From assembly GCA_022376515.1 (NCBI GenBank), contig WTXI01000043.1, positions 1 to 64,000 of the forward strand: a stretch of DNA of 64,000 bases, written 5' to 3'. Position 1 is the first letter of the stretch, and every line of letters begins with the position of its first letter. Positions 45,816 through 57,648 of the stretch are shown one piece after another. The notes beneath the pieces were generated by a model that had not been told where the DNA came from, ran no database searches, and saw only the letters and a list, made by a program, of their open reading frames with translations. The position numbers and the translations under genes were made by a program. The DNA is from Lactifluus volemus (taxonomy: Eukaryota; Basidiomycota; Agaricomycetes; Russulales; Russulaceae).

Positions 45816-47846
45816 CTACCACATGTCGGAATAACCCTCCGAAAAGTCGTCACCCATATAATAGCCTTCCCAATGGTCCTCAAGATCCATAGAATCCGAG
45901 GCATAATCAAATTCATCAAAGTGATCAAAGTCATCGATCGATTCGTCTTGGCCGAAATGGAAATCAGGGACGGCTTTCTCCAACGCGTCTACGTTCTTGG
46001 AGCTGATGACGCTGTATTCGATGGTGAGGCTCTCCAGGGGCACATTGTATGACTGTCTCTGTCGGATGGCGTTCATGAGGACGTCATAAAGTTTGCCACG
46101 GTGAGGTACATTTTCGCTAAAGTCCATCCTCCTCAAAACGAGAGTCTTCAGCTTCGGGAAGGGAGGGCGGATTTGAGCGGTGGCATTGTCGGCCCCTTGT
46201 CCCTGGGCGGTGACACCTCGTTTACGCTTCTGCTTCCTCTTCCGGCCACCAAGTGTCGTACTAGCCAGCTTTGGTGGCGTGAGTGCCTCCAGGAGGGTTG
46301 TTGTCCCTTGTCCGCGTGCTTCGACTGTGGTAATCTTCTCACACCGTCGAAAGAGGTCCCCCCAATTTATGGGCTGCTCCATGGGTTGATCCGTGTTGGA
46401 GGCAAAAATGAAGAGAAATTCGACTTCTGAAATGGGTAGCGTAGTGCAGATTCGCGCCAAGGTGTTCGGCAAGCGGGCAGCGCCGAAGTTCCCGTCAATT
46501 GAAAGATGAAGCTCGGCAGCGCCCTCCAGACCAGAGTCAAGAGTATGGGAACGTTTTGATGTAGGGAGGGAACTGGACGCAATCAAGTTGATTGACCGCG
46601 ACACGTAGTCGAGCCCAAGACTGAAACTTTTGAATGTGAGGGGATTGGGATTGCTGAAATGCGCTAAAATGAGGGGAAGAATAAGGTCGTCATTGCAGGT
46701 AGCAAAAAAATCATCGGCAACGCAGCGCAAGTGAAGCTTTGCTGAGGAAGGTAACTTGAGCATTTTCAACAGATTTGCAACGCGCGAAGTTGACCCGGCT
46801 AAGCCCAGGTGTGAAAGACGTGGAAGGTGGATGATGTGTTCAAGAGAAAGGTGGGAAAGTAATGAAGGTAAACAAAAGTGAAGGACAAGATCTTCCAATC
46901 CTGGACTGTTTGCTAGGACACCGATGAACTGATCCAAGGTATCGCGCAAGGTGGCACCAGACGCCTCTCGACTTAAGGCAATGCTCAGCTGAGATAGTTG
47001 GGCATGAGGAAGATGTGACCATGGGATGCTGGCCTGGTAGAGAGAGAAGCTTCGTAGCTTCGGAGCATGTCCTTCGAAGAATTTCAACTCAGAAAGTGGA
47101 AGGGATACGGGGGAATTGACGTCCGACATATTGAGTTCGAAATGTTCCAAAATTGGGGCTCCTTGACTGCAGAGTTTTTGAACGAAGGGGATGTGATACA
47201 AAGACAGACCGTGGAGGCGAAGCTCGCGAATATAGGAGAGTCGCGAAGGAAACAGGGAAAAGATTTCTTTGCTTGGCGCTTCAGTTAGGTCTATTGTCAA
47301 GGGCGCCAACTTCGCGCGAGCCAGCATCTCGGTGATCCAGTCACTGCTCTCTGGATAGCCTGAGATGGTGGTCCATAATGAGGAATCCTCCAATGCAACT
47401 TGGCGCCAGTGCTGGCACACATGTGTGATTTTGATCCAACCCAATGACTCTGAGGTAGACCAAGATGGTTCCTCGAGCACAAGAAAGTGGAAGATTCGGG
47501 AGAGAAGCTCGGGGGGAAGAACGGAAATCAATGCAAGAGCATTACGGCGTGTGAGGAGGGCGCGAACGTGGAGCCTAGCACTTTCAATCTCCTCGTCCAT
47601 GGAGGCGATGACTGCGGAGCGCGCGCTGGAGATTTCGACGGAGGATCTGAACACTGTAAGTCCAGATTCGATAGGAACAAGTGAATTAGGGGTTAAGGAA
47701 ACCCCCACATTGCTTGACAAGGATTCATGCGTCAGAACGAATCGACACGTAAAGGACAATTTCGCACTTTTCGCGAGGGAATGATGACGTGTTTCCGCTA
47801 CCCGTCGTTGCCGAGGTCGGTGGAGTCTGTTTGTGATGGCCCCCAA
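45816..47846 (-). CDS. F-box-like protein
   Basis: A single uninterrupted exon of 676 codons. After a basic N-terminal stretch of about 80 residues comes a short coiled segment (MDEEIESARLHVRALLTRRNAL) and the F-box core LISVLPPELLSRIFHFLVLEE, with SLGWIKITHVCQHWRQVAL and SSLWTTISG as the usual basidiomycete F-box-like ending. The rest holds degenerate leucine-rich segments and ends in an acidic tail (DDFDHFDEFDYASDSMDLEDH). In the family the F-box binds Skp1 in an SCF ubiquitin ligase and the repeats choose the substrate, which is unknown here. The true start may be the internal Met at MDEEIES, which is where similarity to such proteins normally begins. No frameshift, unlike many neighbours. 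Confidence 0.85.
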   Translation of the reverse strand: MGAITNRLHRPRQRRVAETRHHSLAKSAKLSFTCRFVLTHESLSSNVGVSLTPNSLVPIESGLTVFRSSVEISSARSAVIASMDEEIESARLHVRALLTRRNALALISVLPPELLSRIFHFLVLEEPSWSTSESLGWIKITHVCQHWRQVALEDSSLWTTISGYPESSDWITEMLARAKLAPLTIDLTEAPSKEIFSLFPSRLSYIRELRLHGLSLYHIPFVQKLCSQGAPILEHFELNMSDVNSPVSLPLSELKFFEGHAPKLRSFSLYQASIPWSHLPHAQLSQLSIALSREASGATLRDTLDQFIGVLANSPGLEDLVLHFCLPSLLSHLSLEHIIHLPRLSHLGLAGSTSRVANLLKMLKLPSSAKLHLRCVADDFFATCNDDLILPLILAHFSNPNPLTFKSFSLGLDYVSRSINLIASSSLPTSKRSHTLDSGLEGAAELHLSIDGNFGAARLPNTLARICTTLPISEVEFLFIFASNTDQPMEQPINWGDLFRRCEKITTVEARGQGTTTLLEALTPPKLASTTLGGRKRKQKRKRGVTAQGQGADNATAQIRPPFPKLKTLVLRRMDFSENVPHRGKLYDVLMNAIRQRQSYNVPLESLTIEYSVISSKNVDALEKAVPDFHFGQDESIDDFDHFDEFDYASDSMDLEDHWEGYYMGDDFSEGYSDMW

Positions 47847-48424
47847 GGATGCGCCTCATGATAAGCTTCTTGCCAAGCTGTATAATTCGATGTCTGTTAT
47901 GTTCTCTCGCCGCTTAGACTCGAGGTTACAAACTGACAACAAGGGGATGTAAGAGACGCGAGACGAAGAACGCGTCTTGATTCGCTTGCGCAGTTTATTA
48001 ATAAGTCTTGTGATCGTGAGACACTGGTCACAATGGGACCACGGACCACTCGTGTCCAGATCTAAATTCGCAGTCACAGCAGTTTTGAGCTCTGAGCGTA
48101 CAGTACCCCTTGTGGACGTCAGGTAAAAACTATCCTAGTCCCCTGTGGTTAGATGCCACACCTTCCTCGATTACCAGTGTCAATAGAGCTACGAAAGACG
48201 ACCCCACCACCTGGCATCCCTGGTTGAAACCTCTCGAAAACCCTCACTTTTATAACTGTTGAATGATACACCTGCATGAAAGGTGGTGTATGTCGAGGCG
48301 GATGATAAGACACGAAGACTTGGAAAGAGAAGGAGATGTGCGGGCAGGCCATCGAACAACCAATACAAGTGACTTTATCAGGAAACTGAGGAAAGCGAGA
48401 CACTAATACACACGACTAATACGT

Positions 48425-50068
48425 TTACTTGAACTGTCGATACAGAGTCAGCAACCAAAAATACGACCAAAAGAGGCGCGACTTACGTTCTTCCCATCTA
48501 CCCATTTCTTGTCTCCTACCTCGAGGTCCCATGCAAGCGCGGCCTCGAAGAACGCCTTTTGCTCTGCACTGTCCAAGTTAATACGCTCATAGGTATAGCT
48601 CTCCCAGTCGGGCGCGACCTCGACGACAGGTTTGATTTCCGGCCCGCGCGCTACGAGCGCGCCTGTGATGACCGAGTTGTTCGTTGTGCCGAGCACGCCA
48701 ACGGAGCCGAAAAGATACTTGCGCGAAGCCTCAAGCCGGTTGAAGAAGCCACCAATCTGATTCGAGGACATGAACGTCTGCGTGAGCTCCTCATTGTACT
48801 TGAAATCGACACGCCAGATTGAAAAACCCTCCTTGTCGAAACTGTGCAGCGTAGCTATTAATTCAAGACTGAAAACCAAAAGGGGAAACAAACTTCTGGT
48901 AGAACCACTCGAGCGAGCCGCCAGCACCGCGGGTGTCTTTGTTGGAGTATGCACGCTTCCAGTCTTCTAGGTTGAACGTTGATTTGGGCAGAAGGTCGAG
49001 AGGGTTCTTCTCTTTTGGTGCTTCTTCATATGGCTTGTCATCGTCGTCGTCGTCGTCATCTTCCTTCTTTGGCTTCTTCTCAGCCTTCGGTTGTGCGGGC
49101 GCAGGAGGCGCCTTCTCCTTCTTTTCCTTCGGCGGCGGCGTGTATTGCAACGCCTTCTCAACGTATGAAGTGGAGCCGAATACGGACGCGAGGTTCGGCT
49201 GGTTTACGATGGTCTCGAAGTGACGAAGAAGGTTGGGAAGCTGTCCACGGAGGGCAGCGTCGACGGTGGTGGAGAAAGCGGATTGGAGCTCAGCGGCAAG
49301 CGTAATGTCCGCAAGAGTGATGCGCTCGCTTGCGAGGAAGTATGAGTGGCAAGATGCCTTTCGAGGATATTGAGGGCGGAAGTCAGGCGCTCTTGGAATA
49401 GGTTGTGGATCTATGGGCATATTGATACTTGCATAATACAGAGTCCGAAATTCTAAGATAACGCACTGGCTTGTTGTAGGGGTTGATAGCACCTCTGACG
49501 AGCTGGAGAATAAGAGAATTGTATCGCGCAATGTCAGAATCCACAAACGCGACCCATTGGTCCACCAGAGCGGTCTCCGTGGCTCCTTGGCCAATGAGAG
49601 TGGAATTAGGGGCTAGAGAGGCAACTGGAGACAGGAATGGTCAGAATCATAGTAGTTCGATGACGGGCGAAGCGGCGTTTCATTAGTGGGACCCAATGAC
49701 CCTTGACCCATTGCCGAATGGGCGCATTGCGCAAAAGGGTTCCGGAGACAATCCGTTCCATGATTTTTGCGGTGTCGGGGGGCCTTTTGCAAGATGTAGC
49801 AAAACACGATGACTCACAGTAACGACCAATAGCACTAGCTTCAAAGACGGAGAAGCCGTCCCTACTGGTAAAGGTGGGAGTTTTGACGACGTTAAGGCAC
49901 TCTCATTAACCTCGACGGAAAGCCAGCGAAGGCCGCGATGGCCCTGATCTGTTTATAGCGGGCGACGATTAGTATAGTGTATTGCAACCTGTTTAACAAA
50001 CACATAAAAACATAACGTACGCGCTTTCCCTCTACCTCTGAAACCGAATATAAAGTTCCAGTAGACAT
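48425..50068 (-). CDS. Translation elongation factor 1B gamma subunit (three apparent 1-base deletions)
   Basis: This is the GST-fold subunit of the eEF1B complex, which recharges eEF1A with GTP. Exons: 50068-50021, 49948-49818, 49624-49467, 49410-48894, 48841-48487 and 48433-48425. It starts MSTGTLYS, continues through the GST-like domain (DGFSVFEASAIGRY, DQWVAFVDSDIARY, LVRGAINPYNKP, ASERITLADITLAAEL), an acidic/Lys linker with eight Asp in a row, and the conserved C-terminal domain (FNLEDWKRAYSN, FNRLEASRKYLFGSVGV, AWDLEVGDKKW), ending DGKNFK. Exon 2 lacks two bases (near 49919-49921 and 49881-49884) and exon 4 lacks one (near 49338). Adding them makes all intron phases agree. In such a conserved gene, assembly error is the likelier cause. 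Confidence 0.9.
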
Positions 50069-51714
50069 ATTTTAGCCTTATCTTTTGGAAAAGTACGGTG
50101 ATGGAAGTGTGAAAAGAGAGCCTACACGACTCTGAGATTTTGATCAATTTTTCGTGTATCGATAACTTTCTTATGTAATAATACCGCCTGCAAACCTGTC
50201 ACATGATCTGCCAAAGCGCCACTATAATAAGTTGTTAACTTAGTACAGTACCCTAGATCGCCGTATCCGAAGATTTGGGTAGTCGTGGAGAAAAGCTAGT
50301 GGTCCAGACGTGATGCCTTCCAGGAGTGAGAGCCTTGGTACGATTTCAGTTTACGAGTTGAATGTCTCAGGCACCGCCGCGATATTATTAGTGCCGTTGC
50401 CAGGCGGCTCACATGTCTTTCTAGCGCCCATTCAAGCTCCAATAATTTGTCAATACAGTACCTCTGTTGACCAATGACCTTCTGAATCAAGTTTCACGGA
50501 CACGTTTCAAACTTGTCTCATGGCCCGGGCCAAGGTGTAGGCATCAAGTAGCAAAAATGCTACTTGAGCCTACACTTGGGTTATTCCTTCTCACTGCCGT
50601 TCTGAAAGGACCTTGATCGCCGTTGTTTTTCTGCTACGCCACTACTGTCGCGCAAACGCTTTCGGAGATAGAAAGCAGCAGTCGCTGAACAACGTCATTC
50701 CCATCAGAAGCCTTTGTTTATCCATGTAAATCTGAACACGTACAACCGGCACTGTGCCCTCGTTAGTAATCCATACTGAAATCTGCACAAGCCGATCGTT
50801 TCACTTACACGTCGCATAAACCAACCTCCGCTGCCGCCACCCCACTCCACCACCATGCATGCCGCACCCTGACGCCTGTGTAGATCTCGTTGTACTAAGT
50901 TTAGTCAGAAATGATGCATCCGCTAGTCCTAGCGCTATATCATGGTCCGTCAGATCTCCCAACGTTCATGAGACTCTGTCCGCTACGGAGATATCGCTAG
51001 TGAGGATGATCACCTAGACTGTGAATCTAGCGAGTGACAGTCATTAATCATCGTGAAGCATGAAATGAGACAGGTTTCTCGCCAAGACCAAACAGCGTCA
51101 ATCGTGATTGAAGCTAGACAAAATCCGAGAACGAACTTGAATGTGTGCCAATTCGTGCTAATTACGAGAATAGAGCACCGAAAGAAGGAGTGAAAGGCTG
51201 TTGAATCCCCCTCTAGGTCCAGGGCTGAGCATGTAGGCCAGATACCTCATCATCGGTCGTTTCTCGTTCGTCGACTATCACTACTTAACCCCTCCCCTTG
51301 AGATTCTACATTCTACCAAGCCTTGAAACTGTTCCAAACGGATGACTGAAAATATCGGTGAGTACTCACTCTATGGCCGATCAGTGGGTAACATCTTCGA
51401 ACGCAAAGTATGCACCATCTTGCCAATCTCTTCCGAGTCGGGTCTCGGGTAACTTGTTCATAGGAATGAGATGCGTGGGCTATAAAAGAGTTGGCAAGTG
51501 GGAATATCTTCAATCTATCATATACTGCCCCGTTCTATCATATAATTACAGCAAGAAAGCGGATACGTTGGGGTAAAAGGGGCGTGGCGAAGATAAGGAG
51601 GGACTCGTGGACCAAGCAGCTCCCAGATCCGAGTCTTCTGTACAGATGAAGGGCAGACAAGCTACAGAATCCAGATGCAGCTGGAAGCGCCGTTTGGTGA
51701 TTAGACAACGGTGT
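50069..51714. other. Intergenic upstream of eEF1B-gamma
   Basis: No gene is supported. It contains the hairpin at 50530-50579. Confidence 0.35.
50530..50579. repeat. Short hairpin, 22-24 base arms, 4-base loop
   Basis: CCAAGGTGTAGGCATCAAGT... (50530-50553) pairs with 50558-50579 around an A4 loop. The left arm has two extra single bases. Possible small-RNA precursor or foldback, but no partner copy is seen. Confidence 0.85.
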
Positions 51715-53299
51715 TCACAGATGTCGAACGGTCAACTCGAGTGTCGAGTGATAAGGTATCACACGTCTCGATTGGTATTGTAAGCGTTGGGTTATACGTT
51801 GTGGCCTGGAGTTGCTCGCCCGAGAAAGCACAGTCATTGCTTGGTCCAGTGTTAGAAATGGTATACCCGTGAGATGCGAACGACCCCATACATAATACAA
51901 AAGAAAGAAAGGAGATAGAGCTTGCCAATCAATCCTTGAATAACTGTGAACCACAGTTGTAATGTTTTCTGTGGAGAAAGGGAGCCAATCATCAGCACGA
52001 TAATCGTATACCAAACGTGAATCCCAAGATCTCTACGCAGAAGTCTGAAGATGGGAACATACCGGTGTCGCAAGAGAGAATTGAACATACGCGACGCACA
52101 GATAGATGGTACAGAGCGTTGGCGGAACTGCGGATTGCCATACCATAGCGATGAGACGAACTATTCGCTACAAAAGAAACTGAGCAGTGCAACAGTGAGC
52201 TCGGTAGATAAACGGAAACATACCCTACGTATATGAGCTGCGTAAACCTGTTGCATGGTTCGAATAAGGGAGTGTAAAACTTGATGTGATTCGTCCCTCC
52301 GTAAGCACATGAAGTCGGACAGAGACGAGTCACGCACGAATACTACTGAGGATAACGTCAAGGACTGTACAGTGGTGAGGTTCTTCGATACATTCTAGCC
52401 ATGCCAGTGGTAGACTTACTTGAGGGAAGAATAAGGCTCATCAGGTCTGCAAATTGTTAGGAAGAGGCTAATTGGGCCAACATTGCTCACAGAAGTAAGA
52501 TATGCCAACTGTCTCTGGGATGTGAAGTAACTGAAGGCGCGGTAGTCGTCTGGAATCGCATGACTATCACAATCGACCTCAACGACATAGCAAAGGTAGT
52601 GATGAGAGTAGAACGAGCGGCGTCTGAATTGGAGAACAGACTCAGCATACTACCAGAGACAAGAAGCGAAACTGACGATGATGTATATGTTCTCCCCGAC
52701 GATCTTAGTGTTCTAGTCAGGACGGCTGGAGTAGGCGACCTGGATCACTGCAAGAACGTACATAATAGCAGCGCCAAATCATCATCCTTGTACAGGAGTA
52801 GCTATAAGCAGCGTCTACAAAGGCATAAGCAGCCAAGTTAGGGAAGCAGGATGCGTGATAGTACACACAGGAAGTGCCTGAACAAAATCCGTCCAGTTTA
52901 CGCATATCTAGGGTAAGACAATAGTGCTGGGTGTCAAGGAAGTCCGACCTGAGAGTATGGAACGCACATTCTGCCCAAATTGATCTACGTACTTTACCCA
53001 AGTAGACGCAAAATATATCCCAGACTGCATCCTTTTTCAAGGGCGATGGATGGTCAATGAAGTGATCTGGACATAAGCTCTGAAGAAACGCACAGTCCAA
53101 CAACAGTCACGAAGACAATGAGAGCGGTAAAGGCCACACTGTCATCGCGTTTGGATGCGGAAAACCAACGAGCGAATTGTGCAATAACGAGACCGGTTAC
53201 TAATCCATGGATAAACAGGCCTGCGATCCCTGGGCCAAGCACATTGGACACGGATTGACTTTGCGGAGGGCCTGCAAGCGTTGAAACTGAACAGGACAT
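51715..53299 (-). CDS. Multi-pass membrane protein of the basidiomycete DUF6534-like group, fragmented
   Basis: Exon 1 from ATG 53299 reads MSCSVSTLAGPPQSQ, then GIAGLFIHGLVTGLVIAQFARWF and VAFTALIVFVTVVG, the first two helices of this class. The frame is then lost near 53100, and downstream pieces in two frames continue the topology. At 52088-51852 a late helix region contains YTIIVLMIGSLSPQKTLQLW and VIQGLIGKLYLLSFF, followed by a hydrophilic tail ending RHL at 51715. Short exons and introns lie between, but I could not place all borders. Sequence is distinct from the tandem copies at 1-17 kb, so it is a different branch. It may be a pseudogene or an indel-damaged gene. Confidence 0.5.
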
Positions 53300-56200
53300 C
53301 GTCACGACGGTACTCTTCCCGAAAGGTGGCGCGTGGAAGCGCAGAGGGACAAAGTGGAAGAAGTGGCCCCAGGCTCTATTCGCGGTTCGGACAAAGGGTA
53401 TATTCAACAATGCGAGGCGTCGGGGTTGAATATAAGAACATTTTAAAGATCGGTCTCTGCTTCGCAATCAAGTGCCTTAGCACATTAAGAGCGTCTGATG
53501 CAATAGGGTCCGGTGCCGTTCCACAAACAGGGTCGTGCCGAAACTCGCGGACTCGAAAATGAAGATCGCTACAGCAGTTTGCGCCCGCAGCTCGCGCTTA
53601 GCATGCCTTTCCCCTTGCATAATATAGTATTGGAGTTCTTCGCTTCAATTGTATAGTATACAGTAGTGGAGACGGGCAGTCTAACTTAATACGCTTTGTG
53701 GTAAAGCCCGAGATATGGGCGAGACACGACAAAAAAAAAACCAAAGGTATTTCCAACAATCACATAACGATCCACCTTGAGGAAGGTGCCACGAATGGTA
53801 GCACGCTAGTACCAAAATGTCAGAAATTTTGGGGGCGGCTCGGACTTTCGAGCCCGTCAATATCGCCAGCTTTGATGAGTGGCCAGGGACACCTTCACCA
53901 CATTGTTCGAGCTGGAATGACGTCCAACTGGCAAGCCTGAAAACTGCTCGCAACACCTCAAATCGGTCCCAAATGAGAATAGTGGAACCATCGCCGTGTT
54001 GCTGTGGCGCTGGGCACGCCGTGAACCATGTGGTTGAAACTCAACGTGGCTATCAGGAACCCACCATTGCTTCCAACCAGGGAGTCTCCGTGTCCGAGAC
54101 TCGGAGTCCTTGATTTCATATTGCTGGTGCCAGTGCCAGCCGATCCCCGTGTCCGTCTCAATTCAATTCCCCTTGCTAGTACGGAATGTTGCAATTTTAT
54201 ATAATAGATGAAAATTTTTGTCTCACCGAGGGATCTGGTCAACCAACTGTTATCAACAAATATCATCTACTGTAGTACGTATACGCGAAGCGATGAAAAA
54301 TGGTGGTTCAAAAAGTTCAGAACTTTTGTGAACCACTGACACCTTTTCTATCCGGGCGCTGCGTCCCCACCGCGATCGGAGCATTCTTCTACTTACAGTA
54401 TTTCGCCGGATGTATCCATAAGCATCAGCAACCGCCAAGGAGTTCGGTTTCGCAAACCAGATCATGATGCCTTGGTATGTGGCACAATGACGCTGTCTGC
54501 AATTTCACGCTCACGCATACAGTAGTAACCGACCTGCGTGAGCTTTAGTGGGCTTACCCTCCTCTACGGGATTCTGTTGACCCGGGATTGTCACTGAAAG
54601 TGCTAGTAGCTTACTCGAACTACTGAGATCCCGCAAGCTACCCCACATTGCGCAACAAAGCACAGTAGTCAAACCGGCCGATATACTGTATCATGATGAT
54701 CGCTCGACCTTTTTTGACATGTGCTTCTGTCTCAGACCCCGACACAGGCTATGCCCAAGTCATTGTCTGGAGACTGCCGGTGCGTTAAAGCTCGATCGTC
54801 GTTGGCACCACAGCATTCATTGCGTGCGTGTGCCGGTTTTAGTTTCACCTGTCATTGACTCTGCCTAGCGCCCGGCAGCCGGGTCTGATCCAGGGTCGTC
54901 GCCTGTCACGGTGGACCTATTTCAAGAATTGGTCTGAGTTCCGATTACTCGAAAGACTTGGGAGGTGCCTCACTATTTGTACAACTGTGCCATCGCAGGC
55001 ACTGTACACTATTGTATCTGAACATGAATGAACGCCCGTCTCTGACGACTCAAGAACTAGCTCCAACCACCCGGCGCTAACGGTTCATTGAAGCTCCAGA
55101 TTTCGCAGTCCGCAGTTGTACTGCAGAATGCCTACGACTGCGGACTGCGAAATCTAGAGATGTGCTTGTTACAGTAATGGCCCGTGTACTCATGGTCCCA
55201 GAAATCAAAAATTGATCAGGGTCCACCATGACGGAGACCAGTATGGTGGGTTCCGAGTCGCTGACAGCATTTACTAATAATGCCATCTGGCTTCCATCAA
55301 TCTCCCATCAATGAGGTCTGAGAACGTCAACCTCTTAAACGCCATACTGAATCAGGAACAGGCGTATTTAATTTCGCGGTATCGCTAATTTTACTGTGCC
55401 CATGCATGATGAACGAGCACCATCACTCGATCACTCCGATTTTCTCGCGAGAGTCAAACGCCACAAAACGAAGTCGACAATGACCGCTACCACCTCTTAT
55501 TAATAATAGGAGTCATGTTGTGTTGTGAAAGAAACGAAATTTTGGTTTGTCATGATCGGGTCATATTGGCATTTATTCATGGTTATTTCGACAACTATTA
55601 CATCCTTCGTCTAGGATGGTGCAGAAGGTTGACCTACAATGAGGGTGACACAGCGCACGGAGTGAGGAACCCATTCGACTTGTGAGGCACTGTCAGTAAG
55701 CCCCCACCGGGAAGCGATTGAGCACTATTTCTGCAACAAGAAACACATCACCAGGTAACAAAGAACAAACTCTTAGGAAAGTGCCCTTCGTGTGTTCTGT
55801 GATGCGAAAGTCTGATGAAAAAAATCTAGAACGAGGGTCAGTATTAGCAATTACACGCTTCCGAGCCCGGGTCAGAAAGAGTGGAGTTATTTGTCGACAT
55901 AATGTCTTAAGACAGGGATAACTGATTGTAGAAGTCTCATCTCGTAGTGGTTGGGTGGTTCGTTGTAGAAACGGAGTACTCACATGTTTAAAAGAATGGT
56001 TCTACCAGAGGACGTGGACAAAGATCGTCACTGAAACCCATTCTGGGTCTCTCGAACTGCAATAATAGGAGGATTGGCCATCCTTTAAGTTGGTATAGCC
56101 AGTACGGTAGCAGGGCACTGTCACGGTACCGCGAACCGCAAATTTTTTTTTTCCACCGTCAGTGACTTTAGGGCAGGTCAAATTTCGGGGCGGAGCGGGC

Positions 56201-56394
56201 CGGATATTCGTTAGATATGCGTCTCCGTAGCTACTGCACGAGACGACCAACTCACACAGCTCATACGACAGTCGCTTTATAAAATGGCACCTTCTCTTCC
56301 CCCAGGAGGTCAGGGTTACTACAAGTCGCATTGCTCATACTTACAGCTGACCTGAAGTCCAGAGGCGCGCCCTGCACCGAAACCACAACCGATA
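53300..56394. other. Gene-poor stretch with orphan frames and a hairpin
   Basis: Frames at 53817-54113 (+), 55693-55983 (-) and 56002-56331 (-) have no recognised domain and no convincing splice structure. The hairpin at 55094-55159 is listed separately. No further repeats or RNA genes were seen. Confidence 0.3.
55094..55159. repeat. 23-bp inverted repeat, 20-base loop
   Basis: CTCCAGATTTCGCAGTCCGC... (55094-55116) pairs with 55137-55159 with a single mismatch. Confidence 0.88.
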
Positions 56395-56792
56395 GGCTCC
56401 TTCCCGTTCCTCCTGCTTTTCACTACCGCAACCGCCTGTGTACTTTTCATCATCTGGAGACGTTCTGACACACTTCGGACTGTTGTCGGTCATCAGTGCG
56501 TGCAGCCTATCTCGTCTCTTCTACTCACAACTCATTTCTTGCCTGTGATTTTAGACTGAAAACGTGGACTCGCCAAGAGGGTGCCGTACGTCTCTCCGAA
56601 GATGATGGCCCACCATCGCACTTGTTTTTGGGAGATGATTATGACGTTCCGGAGGAGGGAGAGGAGAGATATAATGATGATAGCGCTGCCAATATCGGAC
56701 AGGGCGACACGAGTTCCGTGCCACCCATAGCCTTACAGAGAGTCGGAACGATGGGAGAAGACGAAATCCCTACCCCACCACCAAAGGATTGA
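56395..56792 (+). pseudogene. C-terminal fragment resembling a type I sorting receptor (Mrl1/Atg27-like)
   Basis: After a possible acceptor at 56394 come one transmembrane helix (FPFLLLFTTATACVLFIIWRR) and the juxtamembrane text SDTLRTVVG. An intron ends near 56555, and a cytosolic tail RLKTWTRQEGAVRLSEDDGP... with acidic DDYDVPEEGEE ends in PPPKD at 56792. Tails of this kind occur on fungal receptors with a mannose-6-phosphate receptor homology domain. I infer this from the tail only. The lumenal domain is not found in the preceding kilobases, so this looks like a truncated copy. Alternatively, upstream exons are unreadable because of indels. Confidence 0.4.
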
Positions 56793-57242
56793 GCGTAGGA
56801 AGGGATTCAGGTATGTCAAGCGTCAAGCCCCCTCCCAGTCCCCGAAATTGGCTTACGTCCACCAAGTTTTTTTTGCTGCGCATCACCTGAATGTGTAGTT
56901 AATGCGTACAATGCTTAATTGGTTGGCTTTTTATGTTACGTGGACTGCAATTTTTGTCATGCCACATTCTTCAAGTCAACTATTTATCGTACACGAACAC
57001 CAGGATTGCAGTCAAGGTCGCCACTATCGATATCAGAACGCTTGCCGATGCCTTGTTTTTCTCTTCTTTGGCGACTCGTCGTCACGTTGGTACAATCACT
57101 CGATGGTAATCCTTGCAGGCGCAGATTCAGGGGCGGTCCTGGGGAAGGTGACATGCAAAATTCCGTCGGTCATATTCGCTTTGATATCATTATTCTAGAA
57201 GATGGAATCAGTCATTCCAGCTCTCATCAAAGCCTGAGGCTT

Positions 57243-57648
57243 AGTAAAGAATGGTGACCTTCACGCCCTGCGGCAGCGACAGCGACCTCGAAAACTTGCC
57301 ATACCGCCTCTCTCGGAGGAATACCCCTCTTCCTCGCGGTCCATGGATTGCTTCGTCTCCCCAGAGACGGTAAGGATGTTGTTGTGAACCCGATCGATAC
57401 ATCCTCTTTTTTAATGCCAGGAAGCTCGACGGATGCGATCACTTTGTTCGATTGTTCGTCGTGCCGAACGTCCATCCTACTCAACAGCGATTAACAAGTC
57501 AAGCTACAAAAGCATCTCGGAAAGGGGCTTACCTTGGGCGGAAAACGTCGGACTGTTGACCCTGACGGGATGTGCGAGAGCTAAACATGTCATCAAGAAA
57601 GCGGTCAAGGGGGAAAGCATATTCATTGAAGTGATGTGTAAGTGACAT
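57243..57648 (-). pseudogene. hsp20 (small heat-shock protein) relic 2
   Basis: Exon 1 (57648-57533) reads MSLTHHFNEYAFPLDRFLDD then MFSSRTSRQGQQ. A short intron (57532-57477) follows. Exon 2 starts MDVRHDEQSNKVIASVELPG then IKKEDVSI, a clear alpha-crystallin domain start. A lost base shifts the frame, after which NNILTVSGETKQSMD appears. An added base near 57310 gives KFSRSLSLPQGVKVTILY and a stop. The usual strands after GVK, including the C-terminal I-x-I anchor, are missing. Intact hsp20 proteins are oligomeric chaperones. This copy is truncated and shifted. It is opposite in orientation to relic 1. Confidence 0.65.

Noticed and set aside
49020..49060. GTC/TCA triplet repeat considered as a CRISPR-like or satellite repeat
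   Set aside because: It is the coding stretch for the Asp run in eEF1B-gamma.
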